Part shown: piece after piece, positions 1-6,660 of the stretch
How the letters are laid out: each line of letters starts with the position of its first letter
Numbering within the stretch: position 1 is the stretch's first letter
Position numbers and translations under genes: made by a program
DNA from: CAZART01 sp964487555
Lineage (GTDB): Bacteria > Bacteroidota > Rhodothermia > Rhodothermales > VXPQ01
Assembly: GCA_964487555.1 (NCBI GenBank)
Contig: CAZART010000145.1
Coordinates: forward strand, 1 to 11,701
Reading direction: 5' to 3'
DNA length: 11,701 nt
Notes under the pieces: model-generated
What the model saw: the letters and a program-made list of their open reading frames with translations, nothing else
What the model was told of the DNA's origin: nothing
Database searches by the model: none

Positions 1-327
1 CGCTCCTTCCAGTATGTCGACGACACGGTCGACGGCATTTACCGCCTCCTGATGAGTGACGTCACCGACCCCGTCAATATCGGGAATCCGGATGAAATCA
101 CGATTCTGGACTTTGCCAAAGAGATCATTGAACTCACCGATAGCAGCAGTGAGATCGTCTACGAACCGCTGCCGGCGGACGACCCGAAAATTCGCCAGCC
201 GGATATCACCATCGCCCGTACACGGCTCGGCTGGAAGCCGCGGTTCAGCCGACGCGATGGCCTGAAGAAGACGCTGGACTACGTCGAGACCGTTTTAAAC
301 GATCGACTTACTCCTGACAGCGCATAA
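1..327 (+). CDS. UDP-glucuronate decarboxylase-type SDR, C-terminal part (5' truncated by window)
   Basis: The open frame runs from base 1 (RSFQYVDDTVDGIYRLL) to TAA at 325-327, giving 108 visible C-terminal residues; the Rossmann half and the YxxxK active site lie upstream of the window. The tail is diagnostic of extended SDRs of the UDP-xylose synthase type: RSFQYVDD, then PVNIGNPDE, then a DDPKIRQPDI segment and LGWKPRFSRRDGL. Enzymes of this family oxidise and decarboxylate UDP-glucuronate to UDP-xylose in the cytoplasm, supplying nucleotide sugar for surface polysaccharide. A dTDP-glucose 4,6-dehydratase or other epimerase is the main alternative, but the DDP-(R/K)xPDI motif favours the decarboxylase. 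An ATG at codon 18 is internal and is not the start. A 247-nt gap separates it from cysD, so co-transcription is uncertain. Confidence 0.85.
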   Translation, partial: RSFQYVDDTVDGIYRLLMSDVTDPVNIGNPDEITILDFAKEIIELTDSSSEIVYEPLPADDPKIRQPDITIARTRLGWKPRFSRRDGLKKTLDYVETVLNDRLTPDSA

Positions 328-336
328 GCCATGCGC
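320..336 (+). other. Small perfect inverted repeat over the stop codon of the SDR gene
   Basis: GCGCAT (320-325) and ATGCGC (331-336) form a perfect 6-bp stem with a 5-nt loop that spans the TAA stop at 325-327. No T-run follows, so it is not a convincing intrinsic terminator. It could be a weak 3'-end stabiliser or chance. Confidence 0.3.
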
Positions 337-574
337 CGTTGGTGGTTGCGAATGGTCTCTAGAACCTCTAATTCTACATACGTCGAAGCGTTGAGATCGC
401 GTTTTCGGTTTCGACCTGCTCGGACATTAGTCGAAAACAAAGAATTGCTTTGCTCGAAAGATCTGGTCTTGATCCCCAGCCGCATCTCTATTGATCCTGT
501 GCGCCTGCGCTTCTCAGCTTTGTGCATAGCGCACCTCTTAGCTCGACGAGTTTGAATCACTTCAACGTCAAATC
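328..574. other. Intergenic leader of cysD, AT-richer, with alternative hairpins
   Basis: These 247 nt hold no convincing gene and are visibly AT-richer than the flanking coding DNA, so the cysD promoter probably lies here, though I could not fix good -35/-10 boxes. Repeated GTCGAA/TTCGAC half-sites can pair in two exclusive ways: 382-387 with 410-415, or 408-415 with 430-437 (one bulge). GTTTTCG (401-407) can also pair with CGAAAAC (432-438). A smaller GTGC-N5-GCAC repeat lies near 523-535. The layout resembles a leader that can refold, but no known riboswitch class is recognised. No Shine-Dalgarno sequence precedes the cysD ATG. Confidence 0.4.
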
Positions 575-1483
575 ATGCCTTCCCAAACGAAATACCCTCA
601 TCTGGCGCGCATCGAGGCCGAAGCCATCTACATTATGCGCGAAACGGCCGCCCAGTTTGAGCGCCCGGTCCTGATGTTCTCCGGCGGAAAAGACTCCATC
701 GTCATGGTGCACCTTGCCCAAAAAGCCTTCTGGCCGGGCAAAATTCCGTTCCCGCTTCTCCACGTCGATACCGGACACAACTTCCCGGAAGCTCTCGATT
801 TCCGAGATCGATTGATGGAGGAAATCGGCGCACGTCTGATCGTGCGATCGGTGCAAGAATCAATCGATAACGGCCGCGTTAGCGAGGAAGAGGGTCCGAA
901 CGCGAGTCGCAACGCCCTCCAGATCGTTACGCTGCTCGACGCGATTCAAGAGTTCAAGTTTGATGCCGCTATCGGCGGCGCGCGGCGTGATGAGGAAAAG
1001 GCAAGGGCGAAGGAGCGGTTCTTCTCGCATCGTGACCGATTCGGACAGTGGGATCCGAAAAACCAGCGGCCGGAACTTTGGAGCCTCTTCAACGGGCGGA
1101 AGAATCCGGGCGAACACTTTCGAGTCTTCCCGCTCAGCAACTGGACGGAGCTCGACGTTTGGCAGTACATCCGTCAGGAAAATTTGGAGATTCCATCCAT
1201 CTATTTCTCGCACCGGCGCGAGGTGGTCGACCGCGATGGTGTGCTGCTCGCCCGCTGCGAATTCATCACGCTGCACGAGGGCGAATCCTACGTTGAACGT
1301 ACGGTGCGCTTTCGGACCGTTGGCGATATGACCTGTACGGGTGCCGTCGCGTCGAAGGCGTCGACCCTCGACGACATCATCGAAGAAGTGGCCTCGGCCC
1401 GCGTGACCGAACGAGGCGCCCGTGCCGACGACAAACGCTCGGACGCAGCGATGGAGGATCGAAAGCGACGAGGATATTTTTAG
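575..1483 (+). CDS. cysD: Sulfate adenylyltransferase subunit 2 (ATP sulfurylase small subunit)
   Basis: This 302-residue protein matches the usual CysD length. CysD forms adenosine 5'-phosphosulfate (APS) from ATP and sulfate in the cytoplasm, driven by the GTPase CysN. Visible hallmarks are the PP-loop SGGKDS (36-41) of N-type ATP pyrophosphatases, HVDTGHNFPE (63-72), GGARRDEEKARAKER (134-148), the PLSNWTELDVWQYI segment (186-199), FRTVGDMTCTG (246-256) and the C-terminal KRRGYF. The ATG at 575 lacks a Shine-Dalgarno sequence, but the N-terminus (HLARIEAEAIYIMRE) aligns with the family start. It is followed by cysNC in the same direction, the normal partner order. PAPS reductase (CysH) shares the PP-loop fold but not the other motifs, so the assignment is firm. 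Confidence 0.97.
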   Translation: MPSQTKYPHLARIEAEAIYIMRETAAQFERPVLMFSGGKDSIVMVHLAQKAFWPGKIPFPLLHVDTGHNFPEALDFRDRLMEEIGARLIVRSVQESIDNGRVSEEEGPNASRNALQIVTLLDAIQEFKFDAAIGGARRDEEKARAKERFFSHRDRFGQWDPKNQRPELWSLFNGRKNPGEHFRVFPLSNWTELDVWQYIRQENLEIPSIYFSHRREVVDRDGVLLARCEFITLHEGESYVERTVRFRTVGDMTCTGAVASKASTLDDIIEEVASARVTERGARADDKRSDAAMEDRKRRGYF

Positions 1484-1591
1484 TGGAGGGTACGGTATGG
1501 AGAGCGTCGCAGTCGACGCCTCTTGCGCGCACCTCTCTACGCGGAACGATCTCTATTCTCGATCACGTGCAACCAGGCTTTAGACGTATAC
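1484..1591 (+). other. cysD-cysNC spacer containing a strong Shine-Dalgarno sequence
   Basis: The 108-nt spacer opens with GGAGGG (1485-1490), one of the best ribosome-binding sites in the window, yet it sits about 100 nt upstream of the likely cysNC start. It is placed 6 nt before an ATG (1497) that opens a 28-codon ORF ending 8 nt before the cysNC ATG. The cysNC ATG itself has no visible Shine-Dalgarno sequence, so its translation may depend on ribosomes finishing the short ORF. Confidence 0.6.
1497..1583 (+). CDS. Putative 28-aa leader ORF, or out-of-frame N-terminus of CysN
   Basis: ATG 1497 to TAG 1581-1583 encodes 28 residues, beginning MESVAVDASCAHLSTRNDLY. It has an ideal Shine-Dalgarno sequence (GGAGGG, 6-nt spacing) and stops 8 nt before the cysNC start in a different frame. 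There is only one Cys codon, so a classical cysteine-run attenuator is unlikely. Two readings are open. One is a translated leader coupling ribosomes into cysNC. The other is the original N-terminus of CysN, now out of frame: enterobacterial CysN carries an extension of similar length before the LLRF motif, and one indel would join the frames. I recognise no domain. Confidence 0.4.
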   Translation: MESVAVDASCAHLSTRNDLYSRSRATRL

Positions 1592-3475
1592 ATGGACCTA
1601 CTACGATTCACAACGGCAGGAAGCGTTGACGACGGCAAATCCACCCTGATCGGTCGGCTGCTCTACGATTCGAAATCGATTTTCCAGGATCAGTACGAAG
1701 CGATCGAGCGGGCAAGTGCAACGCAGGGAAACGGCGAGGTCAACCTCGCCTTGCTCACCGACGGCCTGCGTGCCGAGCGTGAGCAGGGCATCACCATCGA
1801 CGTTGCATATCGCTATTTCGCCACACCGAGGCGCAAATTCATCATCGCCGATACGCCCGGGCACATCCAGTATACGCGCAACATGGTGACCGGCGCCTCG
1901 ACAGCCGAGCTCGCCGTAATTCTTATTGATGCCCGCAGCGGCGTCCTTCAACAGTCCCGCCGCCACGGTTTTATCTCCTCCCTTCTGCAGATCCCCCACA
2001 TGCTTGTGGGCATCAATAAAATGGATCTCGTGGATTACTCCCAGGAGGCGTATCAAGAGATTGTGGATGAATACCGGGATTTCGCGGAGCGACTGGACAT
2101 CGACGACATCGTATTCATTCCGATCTCGGCGCTCAAAGGCGACAACGTCGTCGAAAAGAGCCGGCGAATGCCATGGTATGACGGACCGACCGTTCTTCAT
2201 TACCTCGAAACGGTGAAGGTCGGCGCCGACCGAAACATGGTCGATTTTCGATTTCCCGTTCAGTACGTCGTGCGTCCCGATCAGAGTTTCAGAGGCTATG
2301 CCGGACAGGTCGCCTCCGGTACCGTAAGTCCGGGCGAGGAGGTCACGGCCCTCCCGTCGAACCGGCAAAGCCGTGTAAAGTCGATCGTCGAGATGGGCGG
2401 CGAGCTGGATGAAGCACGTCCGGGCGATTCCATCGTCCTCACGCTGGAGGATGAAATCGACATCTCGCGCGGCGACATGATCGTCCGCAGCCGCAACATC
2501 CCCCAGGCCACGCGATCGCTCGATGCCGATGTCTGCTGGATGAGTGGGACGCCCCTACGAACCGACCGGCCTTATTATCTCCAGCATACCACGCGCGTGG
2601 TGCAGGCGTACGTGTCCAAGATCATCTACCGAATCAACGTCGACACACTTCACCGCGAGAAGGCCGAGACATTCGAGCTTAACGAGATCGGCCGCATCGA
2701 GGTGGAAGTGGCCGATCCGCTCTTCGTCGATTCCTACAAGATCAACCGCGAGACCGGCAGCTTCGTTTTGATCGACCCGGATTCGAATACGACGGTCGCA
2801 GCCGGTATGATTCGAGGATCGGCCCAGGATGCGACGCCCGTCGGGCAGCACATTGAGGAGCGAACGACCGTGCGAAAGAAGTCGCCGGGCGTCGTCTGGG
2901 AAGGCCTAAACATTCCCCGCGAGGAACGGGAGGAACGAAACGGACACAAGTCCGCTGTTATCTGGTTTACGGGGCTTTCCGGATCGGGCAAATCCACGGT
3001 CGCTCGTGCGCTCGAGCGGCGCCTTTTCGACGAAGGCATCCACACGATGATGATCGACGGGGACCATGTTCGCCATGGGCTCAATGGCGATCTCGGCTTC
3101 TCGCCCGCCGACCGCGCGGAAAACATACGCCGCGTATCCGAAGTGGCCCGGCTGTTTTTCGAGCAAGGATCCATCACGCTGTGCTCCTTCGTTTCGCCCT
3201 ACCGCGAGGACCGCGAATATGCACGGCGTCTCCTGCCGGAGGGAAGGTTCTTCGAAGTCTTCGTGGACTGCGATATCGAGGTGTGCAAACAGCGCGATCC
3301 GAAGGGGCTTTACGAACGCGCCGAACGCGGCGAGATCGCCAGCTTCACGGGTGTCTCCGCGCCGTACGAATCGCCGGAAGACCCCGAGCTCGTCCTGCAT
3401 ACCGACCAGGATGACCTCGACGCCTGCGTCGAGCGAGTGCTTGAGTCGCTGAAACGTGCCGGCCTCGTGTCCTAG
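1592..3475 (+). CDS. cysNC: Bifunctional sulfate adenylyltransferase subunit 1 / adenylylsulfate kinase (CysN-CysC fusion)
   Basis: This 627-residue fusion couples the GTPase half of ATP sulfurylase to APS kinase, so APS made with CysD is phosphorylated directly to PAPS; NodQ of rhizobia has the same architecture. The CysN part (about 1-430) shows P-loop GSVDDGKST (10-18), G-domain motif DTPGH (87-91), NKMD (142-145), then EF-Tu-like beta-barrel domains with FRGYAGQVASG and DEIDISRGD (287-295). The CysC part (about 450-627) shows Walker A GLSGSGKST (461-469), DGDHVRHGLNGDLGFS (489-504), FVSPYR (533-538) and DPKGLYERA (569-577). Both halves look catalytically intact. I chose ATG 1592 because the family core begins at LLRFTTAGS; an in-frame TTG at 1523 would add 23 residues but has no ribosome-binding site. 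It probably forms an operon with cysD. Confidence 0.96.
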   Translation: MDLLRFTTAGSVDDGKSTLIGRLLYDSKSIFQDQYEAIERASATQGNGEVNLALLTDGLRAEREQGITIDVAYRYFATPRRKFIIADTPGHIQYTRNMVTGASTAELAVILIDARSGVLQQSRRHGFISSLLQIPHMLVGINKMDLVDYSQEAYQEIVDEYRDFAERLDIDDIVFIPISALKGDNVVEKSRRMPWYDGPTVLHYLETVKVGADRNMVDFRFPVQYVVRPDQSFRGYAGQVASGTVSPGEEVTALPSNRQSRVKSIVEMGGELDEARPGDSIVLTLEDEIDISRGDMIVRSRNIPQATRSLDADVCWMSGTPLRTDRPYYLQHTTRVVQAYVSKIIYRINVDTLHREKAETFELNEIGRIEVEVADPLFVDSYKINRETGSFVLIDPDSNTTVAAGMIRGSAQDATPVGQHIEERTTVRKKSPGVVWEGLNIPREEREERNGHKSAVIWFTGLSGSGKSTVARALERRLFDEGIHTMMIDGDHVRHGLNGDLGFSPADRAENIRRVSEVARLFFEQGSITLCSFVSPYREDREYARRLLPEGRFFEVFVDCDIEVCKQRDPKGLYERAERGEIASFTGVSAPYESPEDPELVLHTDQDDLDACVERVLESLKRAGLVS

Positions 3476-3541
3476 AGAGCGAAGTACGCAGTCCAGGCAT
3501 CCGGACGTGAGTACGTCAATATATCCAATAGTCCGAACGCC

Positions 3542-5311
3542 ATGACCCTGGCCGCCTGGTTCACACTGGCCGCAATCGCGGGACTTATCGGCGCACTGAT
3601 CCGCGAGCTGGCGCGGATCGACGTCATCGTGCTGACCGTGCTCGGCGTGCTGCTCGTCGCGGGCGTGGTCACGCCCTCCGAAGCGTTTTCCGGCTTTTCA
3701 GACCCGGCGGTAATCACGGTCGCGTCCCTCTATGTGGTGGCGGCGGGCATCCATAGAACCGGCGTCCTCACTTCGATCGACCGTCTCCTGGCACCGAAAG
3801 GCGCGTCGCTGAGCGGACTCTTGTTGCGCTCAATGCTGCCGACGGTATTTATGTCGGCGTTTCTCAACAACACCCCGGTCGTGGCGATGTTGATGCCGCG
3901 GCTACAGGCGGTCGCTCAGAAGAAAGGCATTTCCGTCTCGAAGCTACTCATGCCGCTTTCCTACGCCGCGATCGCCGGCGGGATGATCACGGTTATCGGC
4001 ACGTCGACCAATCTCATCGCCTCCGGACTTCTTCGCGAGGCCGGATTCGGCGGATTCGGGCTTTTTGAGTTCGCGTGGATCGGCATCCCGGTGGCGGTAT
4101 TCGTCGTCGGATTTCTGACTATCGTGGGCCACCGACTTCTTCCGGATCGTCAGCCGCCGGGCCACGACGACTCGAATGCAACTCGGGATTATCAATTCGA
4201 GTTGCGGCTGCCTCATGGCTCCGCACTTGCCGGCAAGACGGTTGCGGAGGCGCAGCTCCGTTCGTTGGGAGATGCGTACCTCGTTCATATCGAAAGAGAC
4301 GGCCACTTTATCGCCGCGGCGGCTCCCGACGAACTACTGCAGCCGTCGGACGTGCTGACGTTTTCCGGGAAGACGACGGCCATGCAGCGTCTGATGGAGC
4401 AGACGGATCTGAAGGCGAACGTCGACGGTCCTCCCATGCACGACGGTCAGGCCGACATTCCGCTGTACGAGGCCGTGGTTTCTGCGACGTCCGACCTCGT
4501 CGGGAAGACGCTGAAGGAGATCAGCTTTCGGGAGCGATATCAGGGAGTGGTGCTGGCGATACACCGGCAGAATCAACTCCTTCGGGGCGCTCTCGGCCAG
4601 GTGCCCATCGAGCCCGGCGATCTGCTCGTTATTGAAGCCCGGGACGGTTTCGACAGGAGCTGGAGCCAGAGCCAGGGAGATTTTTACCTGGTGACGCCAA
4701 AAACCGAGATTCGTCAGGGACTCAGCAAAAAGGCCCCCATCGCGCTCGGCCTGCTTGTCGCGATGATCCTCCTGAATGTTACCGGCGTCCTCCCGCTTGC
4801 TGCGGCGGCCTTCGCGGCGGCCCTCGGCACCGTGTTGCTGGGCTGCCTGCGCGGGCAGGAACTCCGAAAATCCATCGATCTCACCGTGATGCTGACCATT
4901 GCCGGTGCGTTCGGGATCGGGAAGGCCGTGGAGGCGAGCGGCCTTGCCGCCGTACTCGGACACGGAATCGCAACCGCGTTACCGGGCATGGGTCCGATCA
5001 TCGTGGTAGCCGTGCTATATATGATCACGGTGCTACTCACAGAAACCATCACCAACAATGCAGCCATCGTCGTGATGCTGCCGATCGCTATAGCAACGGC
5101 GGTCGATCTCGGAGCAGATGTCCGTGCCGTCGCGCTGGCCGTTACGATTGCCGCATCGGCCGGATTCCTCTCTCCGCTCGGCTACCAGACGCATCTGATG
5201 GTGATGGGCGCGGGCGGCTACCGCTTCAAAGACTTCTTCCGCGCCGGGCTGCCCGTGTCGATCGGCGTAGGTGCGATTACGCTGGCGGTGGTTTATTGGA
5301 GGTGGTTCTGA
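3542..5311 (+). CDS. SLC13-family (DASS/CitT-like) permease with two central RCK-C domains, probable sulfate transporter
   Basis: This 589-residue inner-membrane transporter has hydrophobic segments in an N-terminal half (about 1-200) and a C-terminal half (about 398-589), separated by a soluble insert with two TrkA-C/RCK-C-like domains (about 217-290 and 305-390; each has a GKT start and a PxDxL turn). Paired SLC13 signatures are visible: AFLNNTPVVAMLMP (106-119) with GTSTNLIASGLL (153-164), and TETITNNAAIVVMLP (500-514) with SAGFLSPLGYQT (539-550). Proteins of this build include sodium/sulfate transporters of the algal SAC1/SLT type. Substrate cannot be read from sequence, but its place 66 nt after cysNC on the same strand argues for sulfate uptake feeding PAPS synthesis. 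ATG 3542 lacks a Shine-Dalgarno sequence. A dicarboxylate or other anion substrate remains possible. Confidence 0.9.
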   Translation: MTLAAWFTLAAIAGLIGALIRELARIDVIVLTVLGVLLVAGVVTPSEAFSGFSDPAVITVASLYVVAAGIHRTGVLTSIDRLLAPKGASLSGLLLRSMLPTVFMSAFLNNTPVVAMLMPRLQAVAQKKGISVSKLLMPLSYAAIAGGMITVIGTSTNLIASGLLREAGFGGFGLFEFAWIGIPVAVFVVGFLTIVGHRLLPDRQPPGHDDSNATRDYQFELRLPHGSALAGKTVAEAQLRSLGDAYLVHIERDGHFIAAAAPDELLQPSDVLTFSGKTTAMQRLMEQTDLKANVDGPPMHDGQADIPLYEAVVSATSDLVGKTLKEISFRERYQGVVLAIHRQNQLLRGALGQVPIEPGDLLVIEARDGFDRSWSQSQGDFYLVTPKTEIRQGLSKKAPIALGLLVAMILLNVTGVLPLAAAAFAAALGTVLLGCLRGQELRKSIDLTVMLTIAGAFGIGKAVEASGLAAVLGHGIATALPGMGPIIVVAVLYMITVLLTETITNNAAIVVMLPIAIATAVDLGADVRAVALAVTIAASAGFLSPLGYQTHLMVMGAGGYRFKDFFRAGLPVSIGVGAITLAVVYWRWF

Positions 5312-5320
5312 TCGAACGGA

Positions 5321-6277
5321 TTACGCAATTCGGTACGGAATTTTGTCGTTGCCGCTGAGTGCTGCGAGGATGGATTCGCTGCACATGCGAGCCATTTTCG
5401 TGCGGGCTTCAACCGTCGCGCTGCCCAGATGCGGTGCGAGCACCACATTGTCTAGCTCCAGGAGTCCCGGGTTCACGGCCGGCTCATTCTCGAATACGTC
5501 GAGACCGGCGGCGGCGATCGTGCCGTTCCGCAAAGCCGCCGTCAGGGCTTCTTCATCGACGATGGCGCCGCGGGCCGTGTTGATCAGAATGGCGGTCGGC
5601 TTCATTTTCTCAAAGACTGCAGCGTCGATCATGTGCCGACTTTCTGAATTCAGGCTGCAATGTAGCGACAGCACGTCGCTTTCCTGTATCAAGTGCTGGA
5701 AAGGGACATAGCGCGCACCGACAAGCCGCTCGACCGTCGGATTGGCGGGCGCGCGGTTGTGATAGATTACCCTCATTCCAAACCCCAGCGCGCGGCGGGC
5801 GACGCCTACGCCGATCCGGCCCATTCCAATTATGCCGATTTTCTTGCCCTTGAGGTCCATTCCGAGGAATAGCTCCGTTTCCCACCGCGTAAATTGGCCC
5901 TCGCGCACGTACTGATCTGCCTGAGGGATTCGCCGTGCGACCGCAAGCAGCAGGGCGAACGCCAGGTCGGCCGTCGCATCCGTAAGGACATCGGGCGTGT
6001 GCGTAACGACGATGCTTCTTTCGCGCGCCGCCGCAACGTCAATGTTGTCAAATCCGACCGCATACTGCGCGACGATTCTCAAATTCGGACATGCATCCAG
6101 CACGTGCTCTGTCACGGGATCCGAAAGCAGCGAAAGCAGCGCATGGGCATCGTGCGCAGCTTCGATCAGCTGGGATTCACTGGGACCATCCGAACCGAAA
6201 TCGTGCACGACGACATCGTGATTAGCCAGAGGTGTGAGGCCGTCTTCGGCAATGGGGCGAGTGACGACGATCTTCAT
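5321..6277 (-). CDS. D-2-hydroxyacid dehydrogenase, glyoxylate/hydroxypyruvate reductase (D-glycerate dehydrogenase) type
   Basis: This 318-residue cytoplasmic NAD(P)H oxidoreductase belongs to the D-isomer-specific 2-hydroxyacid dehydrogenases. The dinucleotide-binding motif GMGRIG is at 151-156. The catalytic triad is Arg236 (in INTARGAIVDEEAL), Glu265 (in GLDVFENEP) and His283 (in APHLGSAT). The substrate-loop motif QYAVGFDNIDVAAA (71-84) and THTPDVLTDATADLAFALLL resemble GyaR/GRHPR-type enzymes reducing glyoxylate or hydroxypyruvate, rather than full-length PGDH, because there is no ACT domain. HNRAP after the second Rossmann strand (173-177), with an Arg where NAD enzymes carry an Asp, suggests NADPH preference (inference). 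It converges with the upstream permease gene with a 9-nt gap. Its own upstream region is the 347-nt gap before mutS2. Phosphonate or other 2-ketoacid specificity cannot be excluded. Confidence 0.92.
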   Translation of the reverse strand: MKIVVTRPIAEDGLTPLANHDVVVHDFGSDGPSESQLIEAAHDAHALLSLLSDPVTEHVLDACPNLRIVAQYAVGFDNIDVAAARERSIVVTHTPDVLTDATADLAFALLLAVARRIPQADQYVREGQFTRWETELFLGMDLKGKKIGIIGMGRIGVGVARRALGFGMRVIYHNRAPANPTVERLVGARYVPFQHLIQESDVLSLHCSLNSESRHMIDAAVFEKMKPTAILINTARGAIVDEEALTAALRNGTIAAAGLDVFENEPAVNPGLLELDNVVLAPHLGSATVEARTKMARMCSESILAALSGNDKIPYRIA

Positions 6278-6624
6278 AGCATCCGGAAAATTTGAGGCAA
6301 TAACGGTTTTACTGGGGCGCTGCGGCCGGAGCTTGCCACCAGCGTGAGGTACGATTCCGGTTGGGGATCCACATTTGGGCCAATGATGCGGAAAGGGCTC
6401 ATTTATTGTGTGGTGTGCAGATTTTGCGGATTTCGATGTTTTGCATTGTTACAGCCCTGTTATGTCAACATTTTGTTCACCGCAGTTGCCCATGAATACA
6501 GACGCTCTTCATAGTGACACCTTGAAGCAGAATCGCTGCATTAAACGGCTTTTGCAATAACGGAGCCAAAGGTGGCGGCGCCGGCACCGGGCGTCCGACC
6601 TTCCCCTCCGACGTGCAAACTGCA
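6278..6624. other. Intergenic gap between mutS2 and the dehydrogenase gene
   Basis: No convincing gene is seen in these 347 nt. The part near 6396-6480 is AT-richer and probably contains the dehydrogenase promoter (read on -). An exact TTGACA occurs on the minus strand (6463-6468 on +), but no good -10 box lies 16-18 nt downstream. The end next to mutS2 holds one arm of a long inverted repeat and a short hairpin, annotated separately. A 22-codon ATG ORF on + (6492-6560) has no ribosome-binding site and is not annotated. Confidence 0.5.
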
Positions 6625-6660
6625 CTAGCCCAGACGAACGTGAGTGACACCGGCGCCGCC
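6574..6660 (-). repeat. Long-range inverted repeat spanning the mutS2 stop codon, with nested hairpin
   Basis: Arms 6646-6660 (inside the last mutS2 codons) and 6574-6588 (downstream) can form 15 consecutive pairs in the minus-strand transcript: 11 Watson-Crick pairs, three G-U wobbles and a closing C-G, around a 57-nt loop. Inside the loop, GTGCA-AAC-TGCAC (6613-6625) makes a small hairpin touching the TAG stop. No T-run follows, so this is not a canonical intrinsic terminator; it may be a 3'-end stabilising structure. Both arms contain the self-complementary core GGCGCC, which raises the chance of coincidence. Confidence 0.45.

Noticed and set aside
331..555. 74-codon ORF on + in the SDR-cysD gap
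   Set aside because: Its Arg/Ser-rich translation has no domain, there is no ribosome-binding site, and the base composition looks non-coding.
1523..1591. TTG start that would extend CysNC by 23 residues
   Set aside because: No Shine-Dalgarno sequence precedes it, and the family core begins at MDLLRFTTAG (1592).
1601..2368. 255-codon frame on - antisense to cysNC
   Set aside because: It opposes the conserved GTPase domain of CysN and shows no family features.
5327..5342. AATTC-N6-GAATT hairpin near the convergent stops as a terminator
   Set aside because: The stem is only 5 bp and AT-rich, followed by a short T-run broken by G; too weak to call.
6463..6468. Exact TTGACA box on the minus strand upstream of the dehydrogenase
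   Set aside because: There is no acceptable -10 element 16-18 nt downstream; TAACAA lies only 11 nt away.
6492..6560. 22-codon ATG ORF on + in the mutS2-dehydrogenase gap
   Set aside because: It has no ribosome-binding site, promoter or recognisable sequence, and is well within chance for this gap.
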